Positions 23,801 through 38,800 of a stretch of 64,000 nucleotides of DNA are shown in pieces. The number at the start of each line of letters is the position of its first letter. Position 1 is the stretch's first letter. Below the pieces are notes generated by a model. It ran no database searches and was not told the DNA's origin. It was given only the letters and a program-made list of their open reading frames with translations. Source of the stretch: Lepidostoma basale. Lineage: Eukaryota; Arthropoda; Insecta; Trichoptera; Lepidostomatidae. The stretch is taken from assembly GCA_022606425.2 (NCBI GenBank), contig JAHDVF020000672.1, positions 1 to 64,000 on the forward strand. Reading direction: 5' to 3'. The translations under genes were made by a program, and so were the position numbers.

Positions 23801-26800
23801 GCTTTCTACGAGTAGCCACCTTCAATACCACAATAGATTGTCAATAATGGGTATTTATTGTTTCTCTGAGTATCTTATATTGAAGAAATCTACATCTAAA
23901 GATTAATGTATCTAAAACTAAATATAAACAAAACAAAATATATACATCGCCTCTTTGCGACAATAACGTGACATTTAAAAAAAAATGCTTCTTTATTATT
24001 CGATGATCAAATTCACTTTATTTTCTACAAAAACTTGGTATTTTTAAAGTGAAAAACAGAGAATTTATGAGGGAAAGAGACAACACAACAGTGGTATATT
24101 GTGTTATCACATTGTCTCTTTCAGACGGGTATTTTGTTTTATTTTTCAATTTTTCGATATAACACGTTATTCTCGCAAAGAGGCGACATGTATGCGACAA
24201 CAAAAGATAATTCTGTCTAAAGCCAAATGTAAATGTATCTAAACAAAATATATACATGTAACTAACTAACTAACTAACTAACCATTCTTTCCTGACATAT
24301 TTCTCTCGCTTCCTCAACATTCATACATCGTGTCATGCACGCGCGTCCATTTCTCTGACTCCTCACATGGCCGACATTCATATTTGATTTATTTGATCGT
24401 GCCACGTTTTCCTCGGTCTTCCTCTATTTCTGGTTCCATTTACATCGTTAACATATAATTTTTTTACCATTCTTTCTTCATTCATTCTTTCCATATGTCC
24501 AAACCATCTTAATGATCCTTTCATTATTTTGTTCATGACACCATCATTCGCACCGCATTCACTTCTTATATTTTCATTCGACACTCTATCATACACAGAG
24601 TATCCACACATTTGTCTAAGAGATCTCATTTCTACTGCATTTATTCTACTTTCATCCTTCTTTTGCCAGTTCCATGCTTCACTTCCATACATAAGGGTCG
24701 GCAGAAGAACACCGTTGTGCACTGCCATTCTAGCTTTTTTGGATAGGTTTTGTTATATACATGCATAAAACAAAAGATAAATATCTCTTAAATCAAATAT
24801 AAATATGTCTAAAATAAAAGTTAAATGTATCATATAAACAAAATGAAAATGTGATAGTCACCTGGAGCTTGAGTTGGAGCGGATGTTGGACAACGCGGTT
24901 GAGGCACGTGGCGGCGCACTTGCACCTGCAAACATGTCACACCACCATGAGGACTTATTATTATGTTCTGAAGCAAACATTCTTTTCAAATGCATACACA
25001 CATTAATTCGGAAGCTGATTACAATTTCAAACAGTTGGCACATGTGTCAAGATCTGTCGTACATTTTTTCATCTCAATTAACGTAACCCCAATTAACATG
25101 GATGCCATCGTGGTCGCCAGGGGGATAAAAACACACAGAAGAAAAGCATAACAATATATCCTGTCATCTTCTATAGCCCTTGCCTTCTGTAGTGATTGCC
25201 AATGCCAGAGGGACCAAACACACAAATAGAATAACATAACCCCCCAAGACACACACAAAGAAGGGGAGATGAGAACCTGGAGTTGCACTCGTATATGCCG
25301 GTGGGCACGGGGTCCATGAGCCTCTTGTACTGGTAGCCCACGCGGTCCGTCTGCGGCAGGACCAGGCGCACCCCCTCCAGCGTGAGCTGCCAGCAGGCGC
25401 AGCGGGAGCGGTCCTGGCAGTCGTCGGTGCAGTCGCAGCCCGAGAGGAAGTCGGGGTCCAGGTTCAGGTGCACGCCCTGCGTGGGCATGCGCCGCGTGCT
25501 GTACGAGCTGAACTCGGGCAGGGAGTGGTCGTAGTAGTTCACACACGGGACGGGCACCGCCTCCACGCCGTGGGACAGGTCCTGCAACACAATCCTCACT
25601 AGTACACTGCGCCTCACAATCCTCACTAGTATACTATGTACCACAATCCTCACTAGTATACTGTGTATTACAATCCTAACTAGTACACTGCGTCTCACAA
25701 TCCTCACTAGTATACTGTGTACCACAATCCTCACTAGTACACTGCGTCTCACAATCCTCACTAGTATACTGTACATCACAATTATTATTAGTAAACTGCA
25801 TCCCACAATCCTCACTAATATTTTAAATGCCATGTTTTCTTGGTCTTCTTCGACTACATACTCCATTTACATCGTTAATGTATACTGCGTTCCATGCATC
25901 CATGCGTTCCACATGTCTAAAATACTCATGTGCATAATACTTTCTTCCGCATTATATTCCTTCCTGACTTGAAATTCTGGCATACATCATTTTATCACAC
26001 AAACATCAAAGAGATCTCATCTCCATATTAATTTTTTTATACCATTTCCCGCCTCGGGCATCCCAATAGATGTCTCTTCTAAATTGTAGTTCCAGGGATC
26101 TAATTTCTACAGCATTTATTCTGTTCTCATCCTTCTATGCTTCGATTCCCCTCCTTGGTCCTCAACAAATAGTCTCTGATGATTTTGAAAATGAAATGTG
26201 CATGACTCACCCTCTTGCTGACGAAGCACTTGGTGGGCACGAACTCGGCGAGGCAGTGCACCCAGTGGTCGAAGTCGAAGAGGTCCACGCTCATGGGCGA
26301 GGCGGTGAGGCGCAGGTAGAGGTGCAGCTCCTGCGGGGAGCGGAGGCGGCGCCCGCACGGAGCGCGGTACGCGATGGTCCGCTTGCCGCGGTACTTCAGG
26401 ATCAACCTGGAGACACGGCACATCCGTTAACTACCACGCACAATCCAGCGGGAATATCGCCAATGGGGAATGCTAAAGACGGAAGCACGAATTATAAATA
26501 AAAGTTCACAAAGAAATTACATAATCTTTCCTTTCATCAAAAACCTATCCAAAAAAGCTAGAATGGCAGTGCACAATGGTGTTCTTCTACCGACCCTTAT
26601 GTATGGAAGCGAAGCATGGAACAGGCAAAAGAAGGATGAAAGTAGAATAAATGCAGTAGAAATGAGATCTCTTAGACGAATGTGTGGATACTCTGTGTAT
26701 GATAGAGTGTTGAATGAAAATATAAGAAGTGAATGCGGTGCGAATGATGGTGTCATGAACAAAATAATGAAAGGATCATTAAGATGGTTTGGACATATGG

Positions 26801-29800
26801 AAAGAATGAATGGAAAAAAAATGGTAAAAAATTTATATGTTAATGATGTAAATGGAACCAGAAATAGAGGAAGACCGAGGAAAACGTGGCATGATCAAAT
26901 AAATCAAATATTGAATGTCGGCCATGTGAGGAGTCAGAGAAATTGACACGCGTGCATGACACGATGTATGAATGTTGAGGAAGCGAGAGAAATATGTCAG
27001 GAAAGAAAAGTGTAGCAGTCCATTCTTTCTGCCTACCCCTTCGGAGAGACAGCGTGATGGTTAGTTAGTTAGTTAGTTAGTTTCTTTTCATCAAATTTCT
27101 GCACATAACGTAAATGACAGATTACATTCTGACAATAGACACATTGAATAGTAACATACTTCAGAGTGATAAAGCCCGCCTTCAAATCCATACAATAAAT
27201 TGTATATATCTTCTGGTATATATGCACCTAGCTATATGATTACAAGCCAAAAATACATAAGTGCGACAAGGACCCTTTTACATTTCGCAAGCCCAATATA
27301 AAGCCCATTGAAAACATGAAACAAAACATGTGGACGTAGGCGATATCGCGGGCATCTCACCTACGGTACGTATGAGTGAAATAAAATACGGCGCGTACGA
27401 GTGGAACAAAACATACACTTAGGTCATTTCTGCGCATGTCAGCGATACCTCAACATTATTAACTGTTAATTATAAAACATTGTTTACGGTATCACAGCTT
27501 TTTCATCAACCTATGTTGACACCACCAGGTGTTCAAATAATTTCCAATGCATATTGAAGTTATGAGAAGCAATGTGTACTAGTTGAGGGAAGGTGACATT
27601 GGTTATATGGTACCTCTGCCAGCCGGAGAGCAGGGGGCGCGCCAGGGGGTTGTAGGTCCTCAGGTCGCGTAGGGGGAGGGCCCCGCGCGGCAGGCACGTG
27701 GGCCCGCACGTGTGCGGGGACAGGCGGGACGGCTTGATGGACACCTTCGGCGAGTAGTACTGGAACAGGGCAGGCAGATATCACAACACTGGCTTCACCA
27801 TACCACACTGTTCTTTCACAACATTCATACATCGTGTCGTGCACGCACATCCATATCTCCAACTCCTCACATGGCCGATATTTAATATTTGATTGTGCTA
27901 AGTTTTCTTTAGACATCCTCTATTTCTAGTTGCATTTACGTCATTAATTTTATTATTATTATTTTGTTGAATCGCCCTTCACATCATGACAGCATGAGCC
28001 AAATGGATGTAAAGGGTATTTATAGCTATCATAGTGATTCTCGTGACATGTGATAGGTAGATAATCTATCGCCATTTTATTGTCACGTGAATTCTACACC
28101 AGACCAAAGACAGTGTGACAATCACACCGGGAATGCCCTCGCCGGGAATCGAACCAGGAAACTTCGGGGTGGCAGTCAGTGCACTTACCACTCGGCCACG
28201 AAGGTTGTGTTTCTATCCTATTCTTTCTTTCCATGCATCCAAACCATCTTAATGATCCTTTCATTATTTTGTTCATAACACCATCATTCGCACCGCATTC
28301 ACTTCTTAAATTTGCATTTGACAGTCCTCCATATACAGATTTTTCACACATTTGTATAAAAGATCTCATATTCTACTTTCATCCTCCTTTTGCTAGTTTC
28401 ATGCTTCACTTCCATACATAAGGGTAGGTACAAGAACACCATTGTCCTCTGCAATTTTTGGATAGGCTTTTGTTTGTGATGACAACTTTAAGTGCACCAT
28501 TCACCTGGCCCAACCCTTCTTTCAAAATGTTTTGTAAACACACTACCTAAATATACTAACTATTCCCGCTAATGTGCAGACTGCCATGATTTAAAATGAA
28601 TGTTTTGGATAAAATATCTCACCACGACTTTGCTCTTGGCCTGGTCGGAGTTGGTCTGCTGAGTCTCGGGAACGCTGTTTCTGGTCGCTCCCGTCTCCGG
28701 GGCGATGGTCACCAGCGCCGCCAGCCCAACGGATCCCTTGGTCGTGCTCTTTCGGGCCACCGCGCGGCTGGTCAGCTCCGGCACCTGCTGCTTTCCCTGC
28801 CCTGGTGGCATCTTCTGCGCTTGTACCTGCCCACGTGTGTGTGACATCAATTATTTCATCTCTCAAGTACTAACATATTAACCCTTACCACTCCATTATT
28901 TTTTGATATTGTTTGTTGGCCAACTCTAATTTAAATAATGTCAAAATATTAAATTATTGATAGGTAGTTACAAAAAAAATCGTTAAAAATTCATTTGTAA
29001 TGATCTATTCTTCAAATAAAAAACAATTTACAAAAAACATTATGGACTACTTATAGTTTTGCTTTAACATTATGGATTACTTTAAATAGATCGAGGGGAC
29101 AAACTCTAGGGGACGCCCACGCCGAGAGTACCTGGAGGACCTGTTGGTGGACGTGCGCTGCTCATCATATGCACATTTCAAAAGAGCCGCACAAGACAGG
29201 GAAGAATGGAAGAGAATAATGGAGGAAATTGCTGCAAACCAATCCCAGGATTGAAACCAGAGAAGAGAAGAGAGAAGAAGATAGTTTTGCATAGTATGGT
29301 ACTTTTTAAAACAATCTCCACGATGGAGACCAGGTTTTCTGGAACAGGTCTCACAAAACCACACTGTTTCCCGTCTTCCCCCTGGAATCTTTCTGTTACT
29401 GCGCACAGTACAGTCTTTAGAACCTTTGTCCAGTTTCGCAATGAAGTGTGGCTTGTACTCTAATCGCTCCTCCGCATGAAGCATCACGTCAAGTTCCCGC
29501 CATTTAAGGTTATGTGAATTTGCAAGGATTATTTTATAGTAAAATAAAAACAGAAAACAATCCCTTCACACATGAAGGGATTTGTACTCACCGTTCTCTC
29601 CGCCTCTCCCGCCGTCTGCACCTTCTCTCCTTCTTCCGCGGCTGCCTGCTCCGGCCTAGAGTATTCCACATACGGGAAGTTCTTGTTCTGAAACCACAAT
29701 ATCAATGAGTGTCTTCCTAGTCATGAACCGTTCCTGCTAGGTCCATTCCACATTGACCATCAACATGTAATCCATTAAGCCTTATCACCAAAAGCAGGGT

Positions 29801-32800
29801 GGATGCACATAAAAGGCTGTTATTGAACAATGGGTAATTGGATAAATGGGTGAGACGGGTAATTAAACATCTGGGTTATTGGATAGACAGATTATTAGAT
29901 AGATGGGTTATGGGTGAGGATTATTTAACAGATGGGTTATTGGAGAGATGGGTTATTGAACAGCTGGGTAAATGGATAGATGGATTATTGGATAGATGGG
30001 TTATTGGTGAGATGGGGAATTGAACAAATGGGTTAGACGGATTATTAGAAAGATGGGTTATGGGTGAGAAGGATTATTTAACAGCTGGGTAAATGAATAG
30101 ATGGATTATTGGATAGATAGGATTATCGGATAAAAGCATTATTGGAGAGATGGGTTATTGAACAGATGGGATTATTGGATAGACAGGTTATTGGATAGAA
30201 GGGTTATCGGATAGAAGGGTTATCGGATAGAAGGGTTATTGGATAGAAGGGTTATTAGATAGAAGGGTTATTAGATAGAAGGTTTATTGAATAGAAGGGT
30301 TATTGGATAGAAGGGTTATTGGAAAGAAGGGTTATTGGATAGATGGGTGATATTGTATGAGAGGTGTGCGCCTTACCTTTGACGGATTGGTGGTGGCGTA
30401 GGTGGCGCGGTGGCGACCGTGGGCGCGCCGGTCGGCGGCCTGCAGCTCGTGGAAGAGGGGCTCCAGGCGTGTGCTCCCGCGATGGATCCACTCCTCGCGG
30501 ATGCCCGCCCCCCCGGCATTCTCCACGAAGCGCAGCAGCGCCAGGGACGCGTCCACCTTCAGCACCGTGGTGAAGTAGAACTTGCCTGCGGTACAAACAC
30601 TCACCGTAAACTAATTTAATCTATTTTCTAGATTCATCATCATATTTTGTGGATTTTGAACAATATTATAATAAAGATTTATTATGTAGACGTTTAATGA
30701 TCGAAGTGTGCGCGGGAGATGCCTATCGGTGGCGATGAGGTTCGCAACCCATCACACCGCGTCTCTCGCGGGGGCGAAAAGAGAAGGATGGAGTGCCGCA
30801 TCGATTAAAGTGTGGCAGTCCATTCTTTCTGCCTATCCTTTCGGGGAGACGGCGTGATGGTTAGTTAGTTAGTTTTTTTTATAATAAAGAAGCGATAGGG
30901 TTAGAGGTTTTATATTTTTTTAAAGATTTTTTATTTTTTACAATTGTGTTAAATCGCTCTTAACATCATAAGAGCGCGAGCCAAATTGATGTAAAGTGTA
31001 TAGTTATCATATTGATTCTAGTGACATGTGATAGGTAGCTAATCTATCACCATTTTATTGTCACGTGAATTCTTCACCAGACCAAAAACAGTGTGACAAT
31101 CATACTGCCATCGCCGGGAATCGAACCCGGGGCATTCGGTGTGGCAGTCGAAGCACTTACCTAGGAAAATCTCAAGCAGTTAGAGATTTATTTACTTATT
31201 TATTTTATTTATAAATAATACACAAATGAGACATAACAAACGAAAAACATTTAGGCCACTCATTTGGACACAAAATGGTGTTACAAAGGTAAGATAAAAC
31301 AACATGAAACCAAAAAATCCTACATATCAGAAGGAATCCAAATATGTCGACGTCAGTGAGGCAGTACTCTTTCCAGAATTTGTAATATTTTTTTTATACT
31401 TACTGACTGACCCTGAAAATGTCTAAGCCCGAGACAATTAGATTCAACGTCCGAATTGCTCTTCCTACTGGCATCACCAAAGGCAGGTTGGTTGATGTCG
31501 GCGCTGTCGCAGGTAATTATCGGGAACAAAAAGACCTATTTGCACCAGAACATAGGGGTTCTCAATACAACTGAAGGAACCGAGGTTAGGTTAGGTTATG
31601 TTATGTAATGTGTAAGACGACTGACCGTTGTACTCGGCCCTGATGGCGTGGCCGGCCTCCACGCGCACCATGGGCTGGCTGGGGTAGGCCTTGAGGTACT
31701 TGCTGATGAAGTCCCTGGAGTCGGGGTGCACGTCCTCCCAGGGGCAGGCCGACCGCTCGCACACCAGCAGCAGGTCCGCGTGCCGCACGTAGCGGGCGTA
31801 CCCGTCGTCCGAGAACACCAGGTACCTGAAATATTCACAATCTAATTTACAATCGCGCTCTCCCCATCGCCATCACCAAAACTGGACAGATCACTTGGAT
31901 TCAACCCTGGAGAGGATCCGATTCAAAATGACGAGGTATTTTTTTCTAATACAGTGAAACCCGGATTTTACGTCCCCGTATTTAACGTTATTGCGTTTTA
32001 TTATTTCAGTCCCAATATATTTTAGTACATTTTTTACCAGCTTTTACGGGTTTTTTTTTCCTGCAATTTACGTCGAAAATATTCAAAATATGAGAGTTAC
32101 GCGCGCTAGACTATGAGTCGGCGCATCGTTTCGGCCGTGATTGGTCGGCATACGGCATGCAACATGGTGATTGGTCGACATTTTTAAATTTTCGCCAGTT
32201 AACATCTGTCCTTCTGTCAATCTGATTTCGACTCGATTTGTAACGCTTCGTTCTTTTTGACATTAATCGCGATCGTCATTTACAAACAGTTTTTACGTTT
32301 TTTGTTATTTTTTTAAAAGTTAACTATAATATTTTCTTTCTTTTTACATCGGTTTCATTTTGTTTCACGCATTTCTCGAACTAATCTACGTGATTTAAAA
32401 AAAAACATTTTCAATACCATTTACATTTTCCCTCCATTTAGGTTTTTTTCTCTCGGTCCCTTAAAAAACGTAAAAAAGGGGTTTCACTGTATATTTATTT
32501 TAACTTGCTTAGGGTAAAGATATGGCGTGATGGTGAGTTAATTAGTTAGAAACAACGAGGTTGATGTGAAGACTCATAGTTGCACGGTTTGCATCTGTCT
32601 ATTTTGAAGGGTAATAGAATCTAAATACTTACCGGTAGCGATTGGCGAGACAGGGAACCTCGGCGATGATTCCGGAATGGTACGCAGATTTGCTTGGAGC
32701 TCCCATCTTCTGGTTCTTGTACATCGCAATCACTCGAGTCCCTGCAGACAAATATATACAGAGTTTACAAATATGAACATTTATGTAAAACTCCATATTA

Positions 32801-35800
32801 ACCGTTTTATTAGAGTTAGTAGTTACGCATTTTAACGATAATCTAAACCTGAAACTCCGACAAATTAGGGGTGAGCGATCCGCTCACGAGTTAACTCAAA
32901 GAGTCATCAAATCAGTTTATTTTCTCAAAAGACATTACAAACATTTTTTAAAGTTTAAGGCATCTATTGAGAACAGGTAAAACATAATAAATATATAATA
33001 CCAGGAACGCATGAGAGATGGTTCGACATTAGGAATACAAGATACTCTCCAAAGTCAAGAGTATTTGTCTTCTGAACGTACTTTCACTAATATGAAAGAC
33101 ATCGATCTCCGAAGCGATCATGTTCAGCAGTTTGATTGCTCTCCCCACTGTCTTCACCAGAGGCAGGTTGGTTCTGCATGCTGGGAGATAAAACAGTCTG
33201 TGCTGACGCTGTCGAAGATAGCCATCCGGAACATAAAGATGGATAGCCTCCAAGATGACGGAATTCTCAAAGAATCCCTTGATAAGTCTGAAGAGATGGG
33301 TAAGTGTGGACCCATCCCTCCTTATCTGTAAACTATTGGTCCCCAGCATGCCCAAGAGGAATGCAGTGGGATAAAGCCACGGATAGCTACCAAACACAGA
33401 TAGCTAGCTCTCTTTGATGAACGAGTCAGTGATGACTCAGAAAAAAAGAGCGGCAGAGGTTTTATTGACTTGTTCTCGTACTTAGAAGTGATGTATATTG
33501 AGGATATAGATCCAGGTTTAAGGATTTTTTTTTAGCTTGCATTAGAATTGAAGAGGTGCTAGCTGGCTCACCTTGGGGATACCTGACGAGCGAGGGTTCC
33601 TGGTATGCGATCTGGCGCCCGGTGACTTGCTTGATGGCCCGCCTGTCCTCGGTGGCTGCCATCACCGTGAAGCGGACACGCACCAGGGAAAATGAAGATA
33701 TGGAGCCGTTGGCCAGCTGGAAAAACAAGATGCATATCTGTACAATCAAAATAACACTAAAAACTTAGACGAACACAGACTCTGGACCAGGAACTGTGAC
33801 AGATATCACTTACCGAATGCACGAACTAAGACAGGACAATCAAGGATATTGAACAATGGACTGAAACTTTACAATGAACTACCAAAAGACACAAGGAGTC
33901 TCACTACAACTCAATATAAAATATATCTGAAACAATACATAATTAATTGTAAGATCTAAAAATGTATCCATATAACCCAATTGGGTTTTTAAAAAAATTA
34001 AAAACTACCTAAAAAACTTTCCTAAAAAGGTAAAAGGGTAGTGCACAATGGTGTTTTTGTACCGACCCTTATGAATTGTAGTGAAGGATGGAACTGGCAA
34101 AACAAGGATGAAAGAAGAATAAATGCAGTAGAAATGAGATCTCTTAGATGAATGTGTGGAAAATCTGTATATGATAGTGTCGAATAAAACTATAAGAAGT
34201 GAATGCAGTGCGAATGAAAGTGTTTTAAACATAATAATAAAAGGAACATTAAGACTTATTCTATGCGTAAGGGTCGGTACAAGAACACCATTGTGCACTT
34301 AATGAATGTATGAAAAATAATTAATTAAGAAAGAATGTATATGTTAAACAATGTAAAGCAGACACGAGGAAAACACGTGTGATCCATGACAAATCGATGT
34401 GCGTGCATAAGACGATGTGTGAATGTTGAGGATGCAAGACAGGTGTGTGGATTGAATAGTGTGGTATTCCTTTCTCTCTGCCTACCCTTTCGCTGAAACG
34501 GCATGATGGACTGTTGTTGTTATGAAACATAAAGAGCAGTGGCGGTACTCCCATAGAAGCCCAGAAGCCCGGCTTGCGTAAGAAATTTTGAATCAAAACC
34601 TCTTCTGGCTTACAGAGGTTCAGCTCCTGTAGCTATTCCTCTTACGTCTGATGGCAATATTGTTGGAAGGTGATTTGGTGGGTTGTTGGTTTATGTGGGG
34701 GCATGATAACTTAGAGTTGGGGGTTTTGATTCAAAATTTCTTAGGCAAGTCGGGCTTCTGGGCTTCTATGGGAGTATCGCCACTGATATAGAGACATCTA
34801 TTGGGACAATTATTAAATCTAAAAGCATATCTCAAATATTGGGTTTTCGGTTTATGCATTTGACCATAGTCATGTAGCAAACTGATGACACTTACGGGCG
34901 TCCCTTTGGGCAGGATCTGGACTATTTTAGCGAGACACCACGCTCCGAAGATGGACTGCTTCACCGCAAACACGGAGTCGCCCACCTTCAGCGGCCGGTC
35001 TTGCAGGGGCCCGGCCATAGGCAGCTCCTGGAATTGACAAAGTATTCATTCAAACATTTTTATATCCTTCTTCTTCCTTGTGAAGAATGACTGAAGACAG
35101 AATGGTGAAGAAGGTATATGCAAGCGACGTGAACGAAGCTAGAAATAGAGGATCATCATCATCATAGTACGCCTCTCCCAAAACCCGCCACCGCCCCCTA
35201 TCCATTGCCGCTTCCATCCATCCATGTCCAGCAATACTCTTCAGAACGTCGGTCCAGCAGGCAGGGGGACGTCCAACTCTACGGAATCCTGTACGCGGTC
35301 TCCACTCCAGAACCCGTCTTCTTCAGAACCATTCTCCGACAGATATGGCCAGCCCACCGCCACTTCAGCCACCTCAGTCACCTTGGTTTGTTGTCAAATA
35401 AATTTGTTTCTTAATCTGTCCCTCAAGGTTATTCCAAGCATGGCTCTTTCCATGGGGCGCTGGGGGACCTTGAATCTGTTGACTAAATCTTCGATACCAT
35501 GTATTCTTCTTGGTCTTACGCATGCTTTATAGATTCTCACCTTACTCTTAATGGGCATGTCTTTGTTTTTATATATTGTGGATTTTAGAGCACCAGATAT
35601 TGCAGCTGCCTTGTTAACTTGGGCTTGTATTTCTTTCCGCAGAATAGAAAAAAAAATAGTCATGGAAATTTGATTAAAACACGACATGAACCAATTATTA
35701 AAATATTTTAAGTCAGCCATGTTCAAAGTCTCAAAAATAGATGCTCGTTCATGACACGATGTGTGAATATAGAGGAAGTTATAAGCAGTGGGACAGTATG

Positions 35801-38800
35801 GCTCTCCATCCACTCTGCCTACCCTACCGGAGACATGAGGCGATGTTATTTAGTAAGTTAGGTTAGAAATACTCACAGCCTTATTCTGCTGAGCAATGGA
35901 GTCATTCTTGATGGCCTCCTGATCATCCTCTGGAAATCCCAACTGAAATGGAAGAAAGAATATGAAGTTTTACATCATTTTTCAAGAAACAATATATATA
36001 CAATGTGTATTTTCGACACTTTATCAAACGAAATGTGCGATATTAGACAAAAAATTATCAATAAAAATTGATTTTTTTTAGAAAAGTTACCTACTTAAGA
36101 AATAGGGGCGCTTTATTTTTTTCATTTGAAAAACTCATCTCCTGTTCTTTTATTTTTGTTCTCTTCAACTAACTAACTAACTAACTAACCATCACGCCGT
36201 CTCCCCGAAGGGGTAGGCAGAAAGAATGGACTGTCACACTTTTCTTTCCTGACAAATTTCTCTCGCATCCTCAACATTCATACATCGTGTCATGCACGCG
36301 CGTCAATTTCTCTGACTCCTCACATGGCCGACATTCAATCTGTCTTCTTCTATTTCTGGTTCCATTTACATCATTAACGTATAATTTTTTTACCATTCTT
36401 TCATCATTCATTCTTTCCATGTGTCCAAACCATCTTAATGATCCTCTCATTATTTTGTTCATGACACCATCATTCGCACCGCATCCACTTCTTATATTTT
36501 CATTCGACACTCTATCATACACAGAGTATCCACACATTCGTCTAAGAGATCTCATTTATTCTACTTTCATCCTTCTTTTGCCAGTTTCCATGCTTCGCTT
36601 CCATACATAAGGTTCGGTAGAAGAACACCACTGTGCACTGCCATTCTAGGTTATTGTTTGCGATGACAACTTTAGGTGCACCATTCACTTTGTTGCCTGC
36701 CCCAACCCTTCTTCAAGTAAGCGGCGTATTTTCTTCAAAGTAGTCTCATCCTAAAGGGAGAAAGTCTACCTAGCTAAGAAAATAAATAAAACTAGCAATA
36801 TTACTTCGAAATTTCTAAAAATATATATTTTTGAAATTTTAGATCTGTAACTTTAAAATTGGGTCGTTGAGGTAAACTTTTTTATTTGTTTTATTAAATT
36901 TCATGATTTAATCTACAAATTCTCAAAAATAACTATGGGTCTATCTCTTTTCCTTGTCATGATATTCCACGGTATACAGAGCATTCTTCGGTATATCCAC
37001 ATCTCAAACGCCTTCAACTGGTTCATTACATTCACTTTCAGAATCCATGTTTCGCAGCCATATAGTAGAACAGACCATATATAAAACATTCAATCATTCT
37101 TTGTCGGAGTTTCAAATTAAGATTATCGTTGCAAAAGAAGGTACAATTCTGCATTTTATTTCTAATAAACTTGATAGGAATTATTCTCGGTGTACTTACA
37201 ATGGGAGCGAAGACTTCCTTGCCAACCTTTCTGCTGGGAGTGTGGGACTGCTCCTCGTAAGAACATTGCTTCTTGATGCGGGCTGATCTCCTCTCCTGCA
37301 TCAGGTTGTTCTGTAACACGCAACCACACCATCATCAGAGGGAATAGAGGGAGAGAGCCGTGTCTAATTGTTCAGATGACAAGAAAGATGGATCCTACGA
37401 CAATAATCCACAATTCATAATGCCAAGTCTCAAGTGCAATATGTGTGAATGTGTTTAAAGAAACTGACCTCTATCTGCGTGTCCCCGTTGTTGTAGATGA
37501 TGAGCTCCGAGTGGCACTCGGTGGGCTGCCGGAACCCGTCGTACAGCTCCTGCCTCATGCGGTCTAGCACCGCCTGCTCCACGTTGATCAAGCGCTCCAG
37601 CTCCTGACCCTTCGCTGCAACACATCATTCATCTGTGATACTCAAAGGTTACAACCACCTTGTAGTTCATGGTCGTTGTCTGCAAGTAGGACAGCTTACT
37701 GACACTCCGCTCAATTTGGCACCTACATTCAACCCTTTCAGCTCTTTCATACACTTGTCCATATACAGATTAAATAACCACGGGGACATTACGCAACCCT
37801 GTTAGACACTTTTATTGATATCAAACCAGGCTGTAAGATTTCATTCCATCTAAAATATAATAAAACACTAAGAAGACAGACATTTTCATTAATCTCTCTT
37901 CTTCTATTGGCAGGCAAGACACTTAAAGCCACTCACCATCCAGTTTGTCCATCTCCGCTCTGAGCGAGCCTTCGCACATGGAGATCTGGCTCTCGAGGTT
38001 ATACTTGTTCCACGTGTCGGTGAAGACCTCCGCCAGGCTGTCCTGCAGGTGCGCCGCATCCTCGGGCGGAAGGCGCTCCCCGCCCGTCCGTTTTGGGGGC
38101 GCCCACGACTTGAAGCCGCCGTTCTCCTTGCCGGCCTCCTCGTCGGATTCCGAGTCAGAGATCTCCACCATGTCCTCGTTGTACGGCATCTCCTCGTCCA
38201 GGATGTTCAGGCCGACTCTCACGCGGGTCGTGAGGCGCTAAAATATAATAATCCAATGTATTTATATAATAAAATTGGAGAGACATCTCCAGGCGTAGTC
38301 TAGTAGAGCTATCATCACCTAAGGATGCCAATACTAACACATAAACAAATAATTTGTGTAATATGAAGATTTGTACATTTGTTGGTAAAATCGCATCGTT
38401 TGATTGGTTAACGGCACGCCGCGGCGCTTCCCGCGTATATTCGGGGCGGTCCTCGGTACGATTCCAACCTTCGAGGCGAGCGCAAAAAATACGTAAAAAA
38501 TACGGTGACCATTATGGAAGCACCTACGAAACTAGGAAAAGGGAGGCCTTTGTCTGGACAAACGAAGGAAGTCGTTTTAAATACTTCCATAATAAACGTG
38601 AAGTGTTGATGGAGGTAATTATTAAATGTTAATATTGTATATTAAATATTAATTTAAATAGAAATGTTAAAATAATTTAAGTAAAAACATAATTAATTAA
38701 TAATCAAAAGATTTTCGGAATCGAATGATTAGAAATTGTTCTTAATTAAATAAATACCTATCTGTAATAGGTACCTATTTAATTAGAAACATAATCGAAT

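Noticed and set aside
24259..24290. Telomeric repeat (insect TTAGG)
   Set aside because: The unit is the 4-mer TTAG/GTTA, found only as the 3' tail of LINE-A copies.
25171..25866. 231-residue protein with ILVRIV repeats
   Set aside because: The repeat part is intron minisatellite left of a good acceptor, and the tail runs past the exon 22 donor; treated as exon 22 plus intron.
29838..30023. Small ORF of repeated WVIG/RLLD words
   Set aside because: Translation of the 16-17 bp minisatellite.
36287..36610. 107-residue plus-strand ORF with hydrophobic stretches (similar ones opposite many LINE-A copies)
   Set aside because: Antisense reading of LINE-A, repeated at every copy.
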